Assembly: GCF_033193315.1 (NCBI RefSeq) | Contig: NZ_CP136187.1 | Span: 2,197,501 to 2,261,500, forward strand | Direction: 5' to 3' | DNA from: Agathobaculum sp. NTUH-O15-33 | GTDB taxonomy: Bacteria > Bacillota > Clostridia > Oscillospirales > Butyricicoccaceae | Length of the DNA: 64,000 nucleotides | In this document: piece by piece, positions 1 through 8,549 of the stretch | How the letters are laid out: every line of letters starts with the position of its first letter | How positions within the stretch are numbered: the first letter of the stretch is position 1 | Notes under the pieces: model-generated | Told to the model about the DNA's origin: nothing | Seen by the model: only the letters and a program-made list of their open reading frames with translations | Databases searched by the model: none | Made by a program: the position numbers and the translations under genes

Positions 1-2628
1 CCGCATCCCTTTGGCGCGCAGCGCGGCCTTTCGTATCAAGTCCACCGGCACCACGGTCAGCGACAGCAGTGCGACAAGCGCCAGCTCCCCCATTGTCAGC
101 GGCGCGGTGCGGAACAGCGTACCGCCCCAATAGACTAGACCGACCTGTATCAGCACGACCGCGCCCATGATGACGGTGAACAGGGTGTTTCTTTGCAGGT
201 TGGCCATCAGGTTCAAGCGATACGTTCTTGTATTGAAGCTGTTGCATACGCCGCATAGGATGAACAGCGTAAAGAAACCGGTTTGCAAATAGATCGGTCC
301 GGCGGATTGGCGGTACAGATCCTGAAAGACCGGCAGCTTCAAAAACGCCAAGCAAAGCGCGATGGTGTAGATGCCCATCCATAGTATCTGATGCAGCATA
401 TAAGGATTGAGCACCGGCTCGTCTCTCTTTTTTGGTTTCTCCTTCATATATTCCGGCAAAGGCGGTTCGCCCGCGAACGCCAGACCGGCCAATGTATCCA
501 TGATGATATTGATCCAAAGCATCTGCACCACGGTGACCGGGGTATCGATTTGCAGAAACGGCCCCACGATTGAAACGCCGACCGCGCACAGATTCATGGT
601 AAGCTGGAAGATGACGAACTTGCGAATGCTTTTAAAGATCGTTCTTCCATAAAGCACGGCGCGCGTGATCGACGCGAAGTTGTCGTCCATCACAACAATA
701 TCGCCCGCTTCCTTCGCCACCTCGGTGCCGCTGCCCATGGCAAAACCGACATCGGCTTTCTTGAGCGCCGGCGCGTCGTTGATACCGTCGCCTGTCATAC
801 CGGCTACCAACCCGCATTGCTGCGCCACGCGCACCAGTCTGCTTTTATCCGTCGGCAACGCGCGCGCGACAACGCGCAGCGACGGCAACCGGCGCGTCAA
901 TTCGTCATCGCTCATGCGCTGCAACTCCGCGCTGGTCACGATCAGGCTATCCGTCCGGTCGAGCAGTCCGGCGTCCGCCGCAATGGCCGCGGCGGTCTCG
1001 CGGTTGTCGCCTGTGATCATAACGATCTGAATGCCTGCCTGCTGCGCCTCGCGGATCGCGGCCGGCGCTTCGCGCCGCAGCTCGTCCCGGATTCCGACAA
1101 GGCCGATCAGCGTCAGCCCGCGCAGATCGCTTTCACCGTTTACCGGATGATCGGCCACGGCGAGCGCCAACACGCGCATGGCCTTATTCGTCATGCCGCG
1201 CCACTCCGCTTCCAACGCGGCCTTGGAGGCAAGGGTGTGTCTCGCCCCCTGCTCATCTAAATAAGATACGCACGCGGGCAGCAATTTTTCCGGCGCCCCC
1301 TTGACCAGCGTCACCGCGCCCGCGCCGCCCAGCCGTACCGATGAAAATTTTCGCGTCGAATCAAACGGTACGCCGACCGTCTTAAGACGGCCCTCGATTT
1401 GCGCGGGTACCGGCGCAACCGCCTCGAGCAGCGCCCGATCGGTCGCGTTGCCGCCGAGCGCCCGTTTCCCGGAAAGCGCGGCGGCGTTATTATAGTAGCA
1501 GCAAAGCGCAAACTGCTCCCACAGCGCGCGGTGGCGCTTCATCTGCGCCAGATTTTCAAACCGCTGCCCGTTGCCGCAGACAAAGCCGGACACCTTGAGC
1601 TTGCCGCGCGTCAGCGTGCCCGTTTTGTCGGTAAACAAGATATTCAGGCTGCCCGACGTTTCAATACCGACCAGCTTGCGCACCAGCACATGGTCGCGCA
1701 GCATGCGCTTCATATTAGAGGATAGCACGACCGTGATCATCATCGGCAAGCCTTCGGGCACAGCCACCACGACGACCGTGATCGCCAGTGTCGCCGCGTG
1801 CAGCACATGGCCGATCACCGCGCCCGGATTTTGAAACTGCATGGCAATCAGCGCCGGGTCCATATCGCAGCTTAGAAAGAAAGAGTTAAATAGGTCGGCG
1901 CCCGCGACAAACAACCCGGCCGCAAGGCCGATCTTGCTGAGCACCCCGGCCAGCTTTTCCAAACGGACCTTGAGCGGGCTTTCCCGCGTGCTCTCCTGCA
2001 TTTCGCGCGCCATGCTGCCATAGAATGTGCTGTCGCCCACGCTGGTCACACACATCACGCCGTCGCCCGCGCAGACGATCGCGCCGCGAAACAAGCCGCT
2101 GGGCGACAGAAAATCCTTTTCCGCGCCGCCGGGCGTTTTGCGCTGCTCGGCGCTTTCGCCGTTGAGCGCCGACTGATCGACCGAAAGCCAGCCCGAAACC
2201 AGCCTACCATCCGCGGGAATCCCTTCCCCCGCTTGCAGCAGCACGATATCGCCCACCACCAGCTCGCCGATCGGTATTTCGGTCACCAACCCGCTGCGCC
2301 GTACCCGGCACCGCGCGGCGGCGGCCTCCTCTTGCAGCTTTAAAAAAGCCGACTCGCTGCCGTATTCCGAAAGCGTTGATACAAAAGTCGCCAAAAAGAT
2401 CGCCAGCGCAATGCCGACCGATTCAAACCAATTTGCCTCCCGAAACAATAGAATTACGTTGATCGCCAGCGCGGCGAGCAGGATCTTTATGATCGGATCG
2501 CCGAAGCTCGCTAAAAACTGCCGAAGAAAGCTCTGCCTTTCTCCCTGTGTCAGTTCGTTTGCGCCGTGCTTCTGCCGCGATTTTTCCACTTCCGCGCTGC
2601 TCAGGCCTCTGGCCCCGTCCATGTCCAT
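1..2628 (-). CDS. PMCA-type calcium-translocating P-type ATPase (3' end runs off the window)
   Basis: The protein is a cation-pumping P2-type ATPase, most like the plasma-membrane Ca2+ ATPase group, and would export Ca2+ across the cytoplasmic membrane at the cost of ATP. The reading frame stays open for 876 codons to the window edge, so it should be nearly complete because relatives are about 870-890 residues. Visible motifs in order are the actuator loop NGES (about residue 155), the M4 motif PEGLP (about 290), the phosphorylation motif DKTGT with Asp334, and the hinge TGDGIND (about 611-617), followed by the C-terminal membrane bundle. The ATG at 2628 follows GGAGG at 2636-2640; an in-frame ATG at 2622 is the alternative. 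It diverges from metAA. Ca2+ specificity is inferred from family resemblance only. Confidence 0.85.
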   Translation of the reverse strand, partial: MDMDGARGLSSAEVEKSRQKHGANELTQGERQSFLRQFLASFGDPIIKILLAALAINVILLFREANWFESVGIALAIFLATFVSTLSEYGSESAFLKLQEEAAAARCRVRRSGLVTEIPIGELVVGDIVLLQAGEGIPADGRLVSGWLSVDQSALNGESAEQRKTPGGAEKDFLSPSGLFRGAIVCAGDGVMCVTSVGDSTFYGSMAREMQESTRESPLKVRLEKLAGVLSKIGLAAGLFVAGADLFNSFFLSCDMDPALIAMQFQNPGAVIGHVLHAATLAITVVVVAVPEGLPMMITVVLSSNMKRMLRDHVLVRKLVGIETSGSLNILFTDKTGTLTRGKLKVSGFVCGNGQRFENLAQMKRHRALWEQFALCCYYNNAAALSGKRALGGNATDRALLEAVAPVPAQIEGRLKTVGVPFDSTRKFSSVRLGGAGAVTLVKGAPEKLLPACVSYLDEQGARHTLASKAALEAEWRGMTNKAMRVLALAVADHPVNGESDLRGLTLIGLVGIRDELRREAPAAIREAQQAGIQIVMITGDNRETAAAIAADAGLLDRTDSLIVTSAELQRMSDDELTRRLPSLRVVARALPTDKSRLVRVAQQCGLVAGMTGDGINDAPALKKADVGFAMGSGTEVAKEAGDIVVMDDNFASITRAVLYGRTIFKSIRKFVIFQLTMNLCAVGVSIVGPFLQIDTPVTVVQMLWINIIMDTLAGLAFAGEPPLPEYMKEKPKKRDEPVLNPYMLHQILWMGIYTIALCLAFLKLPVFQDLYRQSAGPIYLQTGFFTLFILCGVCNSFNTRTYRLNLMANLQRNTLFTVIMGAVVLIQVGLVYWGGTLFRTAPLTMGELALVALLSLTVVPVDLIRKAALRAKGMR

Positions 2629-2640
2629 AAACGTCCCTCC

Positions 2641-2659
2641 TCATAGGACAAACCTATGA
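2641..2659. promoter_or_regulatory. Perfect inverted repeat beside the ATPase ribosome binding site
   Basis: TCATAGG and CCTATGA form a perfect 7-bp inverted repeat around a 5-base spacer. It touches the Shine-Dalgarno sequence of the calcium ATPase. It could be an operator or a small hairpin that hides the ribosome binding site. No matching regulator is recognised. Confidence 0.4.
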
Positions 2660-2688
2660 AGGGGCGGCCGGATTTATGACCGTGATAC

Positions 2689-2717
2689 TTGTGAACAGGT
2701 TCACATTCTGCTATAAT
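2689..2717 (+). promoter_or_regulatory. metAA promoter overlapped by a Crp/Rex-like palindrome
   Basis: A sigma-A type promoter is read as TTGTGA (2689-2694), a 17-bp spacer and TATAAT (2712-2717). The -35 box lies inside the perfect palindrome TGTGAACAGGTTCACA (2690-2705). This fits the Crp/Fnr core TGTGA-N6-TCACA exactly. It also fits the Bacillus-type Rex consensus TTGTGAA-N4-TTCACAA at every defined base but the last. A protein bound here would probably block metAA transcription and could also affect the divergent ATPase gene. Confidence 0.65.
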
Positions 2718-2758
2718 CACAGGTAGATAATACCGCATTTGCAAAGGAGGGACTCCGC

Positions 2759-3673
2759 TTGCCGATCAAAATAGCCGACAGCCTGCCGGCGCGCGCCATT
2801 TTAGAAAGCGAAAATATTTTTGTCATGACCGAACACCGCGCCATGACGCAGGATATCCGGCCGCTGCGCATCGCACTGCTCAACCTGATGCCGCTGAAGA
2901 TCGTGACGGAAACGCAGATCTTGCGCTGCCTGTCCAACACCCCGCTCCAGATCGAGGTCGATCTGATCCAAACCAAGTCCTATCAGTCCAAAAACACGCC
3001 GGAGGATCATTTACTTACCTTTTATAAAACCTTTGACGACATCCGTCATTTAAAGTACGACGGCTTTATCATCACCGGCGCGCCGATTGAAAACATGGCG
3101 TTTGAAGAGGTCGATTACTGGGATGAGCTGTGCGAGATCATGGACTGGTCCAAATCGCACGTGCATTCCACCCTGCACATTTGCTGGGGCGCGCAGGCGG
3201 GCCTATACCACCATTACGGCGTGCCCAAATATCCGCTGCCGCAAAAGATGTCCGGCGTGTTCCAGCACCATGTGCTTTACCCCAAGGAACCGCTCATGCG
3301 CGGGTTCGACAATGTCTTTTGGGCGCCGCACTCCCGGCACACCGAGATTCGGGCAGAGGATATCCGCGCGGACGACCGGCTGCGCCTGCTGGCTGAATCG
3401 AACGAGGCCGGCGTTTACATCGTCGAAGCCATGAACGGCCGGCAGATCTATGTGCTTGGTCATTCCGAATACGATTCGGACACCTTAAAGCTGGAATACG
3501 AGCGCGACCTCGCCAAAGGCATGACCCCGCAGGTGCCGCGCCACTATTTCCGCAACGACGACCCCACGAACGAAATTCTGGTCACATGGAAATCCACCGC
3601 ATACCTATTCTACACCAACTGGCTCAATTACTACGTTTACCAGACGACGCCGTACGTGCTTGAAAAGATCTAA
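2759..3673 (+). CDS. metAA: Homoserine O-acetyltransferase, MetA type
   Basis: The 304-residue enzyme acylates the hydroxyl of L-homoserine, the first committed step of methionine synthesis. The catalytic Cys142 lies in CWGAQ, and His235 and Glu237 lie in GHSEY, as in characterised MetA proteins. Residue 111 is Glu (GAPIEN), which in this family goes with acetyl-CoA use, whereas succinyl-CoA enzymes carry Gly there, so acetyltransferase is the better name. The start is a TTG at 2759, placed 9 bases after AAGGAGG (2743-2749); no better ATG exists upstream. The promoter at 2689-2717 carries a strong palindrome. An unrecognised gene follows after 16 bases and is probably cotranscribed. Confidence 0.92.
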   Translation: MPIKIADSLPARAILESENIFVMTEHRAMTQDIRPLRIALLNLMPLKIVTETQILRCLSNTPLQIEVDLIQTKSYQSKNTPEDHLLTFYKTFDDIRHLKYDGFIITGAPIENMAFEEVDYWDELCEIMDWSKSHVHSTLHICWGAQAGLYHHYGVPKYPLPQKMSGVFQHHVLYPKEPLMRGFDNVFWAPHSRHTEIRAEDIRADDRLRLLAESNEAGVYIVEAMNGRQIYVLGHSEYDSDTLKLEYERDLAKGMTPQVPRHYFRNDDPTNEILVTWKSTAYLFYTNWLNYYVYQTTPYVLEKI

Positions 3674-3689
3674 GACAAAGGATACTGCT

Positions 3690-4490
3690 ATGATAGAAAA
3701 GATCGACGGCGCGCCGACGCTGCGGGATTGGCCGGTACGCATTTGGGACGAGGGCGAGATCCAGCCCCTCTACCGCCCGCATTTAGAGTTCTGGCTGAAG
3801 CAGGGATTGTCACTGGAACATCTCCTGTTCGTGCCCGCGCTGCCCTACCAAAAGAAGAGCGTCGAATATATGCTGGCGGTTCGCGACGGCGAGATTCTGC
3901 TGCTCTGCCGCGAAGGCGATACAGGGATCACACCGGTCTGCATCCGGCGGGATCAGCTTCGTTACGCCGCGCTGATCACCGAGCTGCTCTATAGCCGCCT
4001 TGACCTTTACTGGTCGGACGGCGGCGCGATCCACTGCTCTTCGGCGGCTTTCAACCGAACCACGCTTGATCTTTTTCTACCCGCGCTACACACGCTGCTT
4101 GGGCTGCCAATGGATTTTGATTGCCGGCAAGCCGCCGAGGCCCACCCGCGCCCCAGCGCGCTGGCGAACGAGCACTATGCGCTTTATCAGTTCGCCTTGG
4201 ACGCTTACCGGCTTGGACCCGAAATCCGTGAATGCCATTGGCGCTATCTTCGCCCGGCGTTTTTCCGCCGCAAAAAAGCGAGCGAGGACGCCGCCGTGCT
4301 ATCCTGCTGCATGCAAAACGGCTTATTTATACAGCGAATGCTCGGCAACCGGCTGGCGGCTTATTATTTTCCATGGCGCACAATCGGTTCGTCCTCCGAA
4401 TACCGTTCGGCTGGCGCGGATACGTGGGAGATCTTCCTCGACGGACAGATCGGCGAACAGCGCAGCGCGGTCGAGTTTCTCCTTTTATAA
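3690..4490 (+). CDS. Uncharacterised protein downstream of metAA
   Basis: I do not recognise this 266-residue protein. It is soluble-looking, without signal peptide or membrane segment. It is rich in aromatic and acidic residues and ends in a hydrophobic EFLLL. The chosen ATG at 3690 has AAAGGA about 8 bases upstream; an in-frame ATG at 3660 would overlap the end of metAA and lacks a clear ribosome binding site. The 16-base gap from metAA and the shared terminator at 4493-4545 suggest one transcript, but a role in methionine metabolism is a guess from position alone. Confidence 0.7.
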   Translation: MIEKIDGAPTLRDWPVRIWDEGEIQPLYRPHLEFWLKQGLSLEHLLFVPALPYQKKSVEYMLAVRDGEILLLCREGDTGITPVCIRRDQLRYAALITELLYSRLDLYWSDGGAIHCSSAAFNRTTLDLFLPALHTLLGLPMDFDCRQAAEAHPRPSALANEHYALYQFALDAYRLGPEIRECHWRYLRPAFFRRKKASEDAAVLSCCMQNGLFIQRMLGNRLAAYYFPWRTIGSSSEYRSAGADTWEIFLDGQIGEQRSAVEFLLL

Positions 4491-4492
4491 GA

Positions 4493-4545
4493 AAAACGCC
4501 AACCTTATCGGGCATGAACTGCACCGATAAGGTTGGCGTTTTGTT
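4493..4545. terminator. Bidirectional terminator between metAA operon and rex
   Basis: A perfect 19-bp stem (4493-4511 with 4524-4542) closes a 12-base loop and is flanked by A-run and T-run, so it can end transcripts from both sides. It separates convergent units: metAA and its neighbour on the plus strand, acnA-icd-rex on the minus strand. Confidence 0.9.
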
Positions 4546-5191
4546 ATTCTTGTTTTTCCTGACCGATCAAATGACAAAGCGTCATCAGACTGTCGGACAG
4601 GTGCACGTTTTCCACCGGAATGCCCAGACCTTCCAGATGCAAATCTTCTCCCGTGAAGTTCCACAGGCCGCTGATCCCGTGATCGACCAGATCGCGCGCC
4701 AATTCGGGCGAGCGTCCGCGCGGAATCGTCAGCACGGCAACATCGGGCCCCCGCCGGGCGACATAGTCGAACAAGCCCGATGCGTCGCGTACCTCATGGC
4801 CGCCGAACTTACGGCCGACCAGCTCCGGATCGGCGTCAAACGCACAGAGCAGGCGAAAACCGCTCGCGGCAAAATCGAAGTTATTGAGCAGCGCGCGGCC
4901 CAGATTGCCCGCGCCGATTAGAATAGCGGTGCGCTGATCCTGCAGGCCGAGAATCGCGCCCAACTCCTCCAACAGCTTATCGACATTGTAGCCGTAGCCT
5001 TGCTGGCCAAAACCGCCGAAGCAGTTAAAGTCCTGCCGGATCTGCGATGCGGTCAACCCCATACGCTCGGCGAGCGCGCGGGAGGAAATGCGCTGTACGC
5101 CTTCGCCCTTGAGCTCGCTGATGTTGCGATAATAACGAGGCAAGCGCCGGATCACTGCTTTTGATACTTCTTGCTTGCGTTCCACAGGCAC
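4544..5191 (-). CDS. rex: Redox-sensing transcriptional repressor Rex
   Basis: Rex represses fermentation and respiration genes when NADH is low and leaves DNA when NADH binds. The 215-residue protein shows an N-terminal winged helix (residues about 10-60, with SSRALAERMGLTASQIRQDF as recognition region) and a Rossmann domain with GAGNLG at 93-98. It is the last gene of acnA-icd-rex, 24 bases after icd. The start is a GTG at 5191 with GAGAGG upstream. Candidate Rex sites in the window are 6395-6412 (between acnA and icd) and 2689-2706 (metAA promoter), so autoregulation through the operon is plausible. Confidence 0.93.
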   Translation of the reverse strand: MPVERKQEVSKAVIRRLPRYYRNISELKGEGVQRISSRALAERMGLTASQIRQDFNCFGGFGQQGYGYNVDKLLEELGAILGLQDQRTAILIGAGNLGRALLNNFDFAASGFRLLCAFDADPELVGRKFGGHEVRDASGLFDYVARRGPDVAVLTIPRGRSPELARDLVDHGISGLWNFTGEDLHLEGLGIPVENVHLSDSLMTLCHLIGQEKQE

Positions 5192-5215
5192 TCATCCTCT
5201 CTCCCGGCCACACGA

Positions 5216-6373
5216 TTACAGGGCAGACACAGTCTCCAGCACGTAATCGGTGAATTCCTGCGCGGTGCAGCCGGTATCACGGCCGGTGACCACGTATTTC
5301 TTCTCTTCAAAAATGCAGATGTCGAGCGCGCGCTCAAGCTTTTTCGCCAGTTCCACTTCTCCAATATGCTCCAGCAGCATGACGGAGGCGCGCAAAACGG
5401 ACGACGGATCGGCGTACTGCGCGCGGCCTTCCTGCACCATGCGGGGCGCGGAACCGTGAATGGCCTCGAACATGGCGTAGCGCTTGCCGATATTGGCAGA
5501 ACCCGCCGTGCCCACGCCGCCTTGGATTTCGGCAGCCTCGTCGGTGATGATATCGCCGTAGAGGTTGGGCAGCACAACGACCTTAAAGTCGCGGCGGCGC
5601 TTTTCATCCAGCAGCTTCGCGGTCATGATGTCGATATACCAATCATCGAACACGACCTGCGGATATTCCTGCGCCACACGCTGGCAGGTATCAAGGAATT
5701 TGCCATCCGTGGTTTTGATAATATTCGCCTTGGTCACGCAGGAAACGCGGTTTTTGCCGGTCTTTGCCGCATAGTCAAAGGCCAAACGCGCGATGCGCTC
5801 ACAGCCTTGCGCGGTCGCAACGGTAAAATCCAGAAACAGGTCGTCCGCGATTTGAACGCCCTGCGAGCCGACGGCGTAGCCGCCCTCGGTGTTTTCGCGG
5901 TAGAAGGTCCAATCGATGCCCAGCTCGGGCACCTTGACCGGACGCACATTCGCAAAAAGGTCCAGCGCCTTGCGCATGGCAACGTTCGCGGATTCCACAT
6001 TGGGCCACGGATCGCCCTTGCGCGGCGTGGTGGTCGGCCCCTTGAGGATGACGTGGCACTTCTTGAGTTCTTCCAGCGTATCCGGCGGGATCGCGCAGCC
6101 AAGCTCGGCGCGGCGCTCAATGGTCAGGCCGTCGATCACGCGGAATTCAATCTTGCCGGCCTTTACCTTGTCCGCCAGCAGCACCTCAAGCGCGTGCTGG
6201 GACATCGCGGTGATCATGGGGCCGATGCCGTCGCCCCCGCAAACGCCGATGATAAGTTTGTCTAGCTTCTGGTAATCGATAAAGTCGTCCTGCGCCTTCA
6301 TTTCTTCGATGCGCCTCAGCTGGCTTTCGACGACTGCTTCAAATTTTTTGATGATGGACTGGTCAATAGACAT
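5216..6373 (-). CDS. icd: Isocitrate dehydrogenase, isocitrate/isopropylmalate dehydrogenase family
   Basis: The 385-residue enzyme belongs to the beta-decarboxylating dehydrogenases and most likely converts isocitrate to 2-oxoglutarate. The nucleotide/substrate loop GDGIGP is at 47-52, YRENTEG at 158-164, the metal-binding GDIITDEAAEIQGG around 273-286 and EAIHGSAP at 303-310. The neighbouring aconitase supports isocitrate rather than isopropylmalate as substrate, and no leu genes are near. NAD+ rather than NADP+ use is likely from the overall type but not proven here. Together with acnA it forms the citrate-to-2-oxoglutarate branch that supplies glutamate in anaerobes. Confidence 0.85.
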   Translation of the reverse strand: MSIDQSIIKKFEAVVESQLRRIEEMKAQDDFIDYQKLDKLIIGVCGGDGIGPMITAMSQHALEVLLADKVKAGKIEFRVIDGLTIERRAELGCAIPPDTLEELKKCHVILKGPTTTPRKGDPWPNVESANVAMRKALDLFANVRPVKVPELGIDWTFYRENTEGGYAVGSQGVQIADDLFLDFTVATAQGCERIARLAFDYAAKTGKNRVSCVTKANIIKTTDGKFLDTCQRVAQEYPQVVFDDWYIDIMTAKLLDEKRRRDFKVVVLPNLYGDIITDEAAEIQGGVGTAGSANIGKRYAMFEAIHGSAPRMVQEGRAQYADPSSVLRASVMLLEHIGEVELAKKLERALDICIFEEKKYVVTGRDTGCTAQEFTDYVLETVSAL

Positions 6374-6394
6374 GGTCTGTATCCTTCCACTAAA

Positions 6395-6412
6395 TTGATA
6401 TTATTTTAACAA
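6395..6412. promoter_or_regulatory. Imperfect Rex-like site between acnA and icd
   Basis: TTGATAT-TATT-TTAACAA is an 18-bp imperfect palindrome: the right arm matches the clostridial Rex half-site TTAACAA exactly and the left arm matches TTGTTAA at 5 of 7 positions. It lies 22 bases upstream of icd in the 69-bp acnA-icd gap. Binding by the Rex encoded in the same operon is inferred. Confidence 0.4.
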
Positions 6413-6442
6413 GTTTTCAGTGATCTGTCAAGTTTTCAGGTT

Positions 6443-8365
6443 TTACGCATTTTGCTGCTTGGCAAAATTGAGCGTGCCGCCCGCGAGCAGCGCGCCGCGC
6501 TGACGGTCCGATACCTCGCAGTCGGCCTTAAAGGTGCGGCCGCCGCACTGTACCGTTACCTGCGCGCCGCTTTCGATCTCCTCACGCACATGGGGCAGCG
6601 TGATCTCGTCCGCAAGACTTACGGCATCGTAATCGGCAGGGTCCGCAAAGGTCAGCGGCAAAATGCCGGAGTTGACCAGATTTGCCTTGTGAATGCGCGC
6701 GAAGGACTTGCACAGCACGGCCTTAACCCCCAGATAGAGCGGCACCAGCGCCGCGTGCTCGCGCGAGGAGCCCTGCCCGTAATTCGCGCCGCCCACAATG
6801 ATACCGCCGCCCTGCGCCTTGCAGCGCTGCGGGAATTCGGGATCGACATTGATAAAGCAATAGCTGGAATAGTACGGCACATTCGAGCGGTACGGCAAAA
6901 GCTTGGCGCCCGCCGGCAGAATGTGGTCGGTCGTGATATTATCCTCGGTTTTCAAAACGATCTTGCCGGTGTACGAGGCTTCCAGCGCCTGACCCAGCGG
7001 GAAGGGCTTGATGTTGGGGCCGCGCACGACTTCGACGGCGGACGGATCTTCGGCGGGCTTCACGATGAGGTTATCGTTGACGTCGAAATGCTCCGGCATC
7101 TCTATTGCAGGCATTTCGCCCAGCGTGCGCGGATCGGTCAGCACGCCGGTCAGGGCGGAAGCAGCCGCGACCTCGGGCGAAACCAGATAGATCTGCGCGT
7201 CCTGCGTGCCGGAACGGCCTTCAAAATTGCGGTTGAAGGTGCGCAGGCTGACGCCGCCCGACTCGGGCGACTGGCCCATACCGATGCAGGGACCGCAGGC
7301 GCATTCAAGAATGCGCGCACCGGCTGAAATAATATCGGAAAGCGCGCCGTTTTTCGCCAGCATATCAAAAACCTGCTTGGAGCCGGGCGAGATCGTCAGG
7401 CTCACGTCCGGATGAACGGTCTTGCCCTTCAAAATGGCGGCGACCTTCATCATATCGTAATAGGAAGAATTGGTGCACGAGCCGATGCAGCACTGGTTAA
7501 CCTTGATCGGCCCGATCTCCGTGACCTTCTGCACATTGTCCGGCATGTGCGGCTTTGCCGCCTGCGGCTCCAGCATGGACAGGTCCACCGTGTATTCTTC
7601 ATCATACTCGGCGTCCGGGTCCGAGCTTAGCGGCACCCATACGTCGCCCCGTCCCTGCGCTTCCAGAAAGCGCCGGGTTTCCTCGTCGGAAGGGAAAACA
7701 GAAGTCGTCGCGCCAAGCTCCGCGCCCATGTTGGTAATGGTCGCGCGCTCGGGCACGGACAGCGTCTTTACGCCGTCGCCCACGTATTCGATAATTTTGC
7801 CGACGCCGCCCTTGACGGTCATCTGACGCAGCACGTCGAGGATGATATCCTTCGCGGATACCCACGGGCGCAGCTTACCGTTTAAGTACACCTTGACCAT
7901 TTTCGGCATTGGAATGTAATAGGCGCCGCCGCCCATGGCGACCGCCACGTCCAGACCGCCCGCGCCGAACGCGAGCATGCCGATGCCGCCGCCCGTCGGC
8001 GTGTGGCTGTCCGAGCCGATCAGCGTTTTGCCCGGCGCGCCGAAGCGCTCCAGATGGACCTGATGGCAGATGCCGTTACCTGCCTTGGAATAGTAAATAC
8101 CGTGCTTTTTCGCGACCGATCCGATATACTTGTGGTCGTCCGCGTTTTCAAAGCCGGACTGCAAGGTATTGTGGTCGATATACGCGACCGACCGCTCGGT
8201 CTTTACCTGATCCACACCCATTGCTTCAAACTGTAAGTAAGCCATGGTGCCCGTGGCGTCCTGCGTCAGCGTTTGGTCGATCCGCAGGCCGATCTCCTGC
8301 CCTACCGCCATTTCGCCATCCACTAGATGCGCCTTCAGGATTTTTTGCGCGATTGTCATACCCAT
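6443..8365 (-). CDS. acnA: Aconitate hydratase
   Basis: This 640-residue aconitase isomerises citrate and isocitrate through cis-aconitate with a [4Fe-4S] cluster. Expected cluster ligands are Cys297 (GSCTNSS) and Cys357 and Cys360 (CGPC). GSDSHTPTGGG at 117-127 and the swivel-domain motif GSSREHAA near the C-terminus are also present. At 640 residues it is the shorter bacterial form resembling mitochondrial-type/isopropylmalate isomerase fusions, rather than the roughly 890-residue AcnA of enterobacteria. It heads acnA-icd-rex. The upstream 110 bases hold hairpins but no obvious promoter. Confidence 0.92.
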   Translation of the reverse strand: MGMTIAQKILKAHLVDGEMAVGQEIGLRIDQTLTQDATGTMAYLQFEAMGVDQVKTERSVAYIDHNTLQSGFENADDHKYIGSVAKKHGIYYSKAGNGICHQVHLERFGAPGKTLIGSDSHTPTGGGIGMLAFGAGGLDVAVAMGGGAYYIPMPKMVKVYLNGKLRPWVSAKDIILDVLRQMTVKGGVGKIIEYVGDGVKTLSVPERATITNMGAELGATTSVFPSDEETRRFLEAQGRGDVWVPLSSDPDAEYDEEYTVDLSMLEPQAAKPHMPDNVQKVTEIGPIKVNQCCIGSCTNSSYYDMMKVAAILKGKTVHPDVSLTISPGSKQVFDMLAKNGALSDIISAGARILECACGPCIGMGQSPESGGVSLRTFNRNFEGRSGTQDAQIYLVSPEVAAASALTGVLTDPRTLGEMPAIEMPEHFDVNDNLIVKPAEDPSAVEVVRGPNIKPFPLGQALEASYTGKIVLKTEDNITTDHILPAGAKLLPYRSNVPYYSSYCFINVDPEFPQRCKAQGGGIIVGGANYGQGSSREHAALVPLYLGVKAVLCKSFARIHKANLVNSGILPLTFADPADYDAVSLADEITLPHVREEIESGAQVTVQCGGRTFKADCEVSDRQRGALLAGGTLNFAKQQNA

Positions 8366-8474
8366 AAAACTCAGTTCGCTCCTCTAAACTTTTTCCCGCC
8401 GCGCATGCAAGCGGGAACGGTTGCGGCTTCCACAGCCTTCTCCACGGCAGGCTAGCCCGCCGTGCCCATAAAAA
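8366..8474 (-). promoter_or_regulatory. Hairpin-rich leader of acnA
   Basis: Between the tsaD terminator and acnA lie inverted repeats, including CACGGC with GCCGTG and TTCCCGC with GCGGGAA (minus strand). No good -35/-10 pair is visible. GAGGAG about 13 bases before the ATG is the likely ribosome binding site. It could be a structured untranslated leader; it matches no riboswitch I know. Confidence 0.35.
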
Positions 8475-8549
8475 AATAGAAGTGGTTTCTGTTGACAGAA
8501 ACCACTTCTATTCTACCGCAAAAACGCCCCTTTGAAAAGGGCTTTTTGC
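8471..8549 (-). terminator. Tandem terminators after tsaD
   Basis: Directly after the tsaD stop codon is a GC-rich hairpin bracketed by A-run and T-run (8518-8549). A second perfect 18-bp stem with a 2-base loop (8475-8492 with 8495-8512) follows and ends in a T-run on the minus strand (8476-8471). Together they should insulate acnA from the polA-tsaD operon. Confidence 0.88.

Noticed and set aside
5171..6265. A 364-codon plus-strand open frame
   Set aside because: It is antisense to icd, with no start signals and shadow composition.
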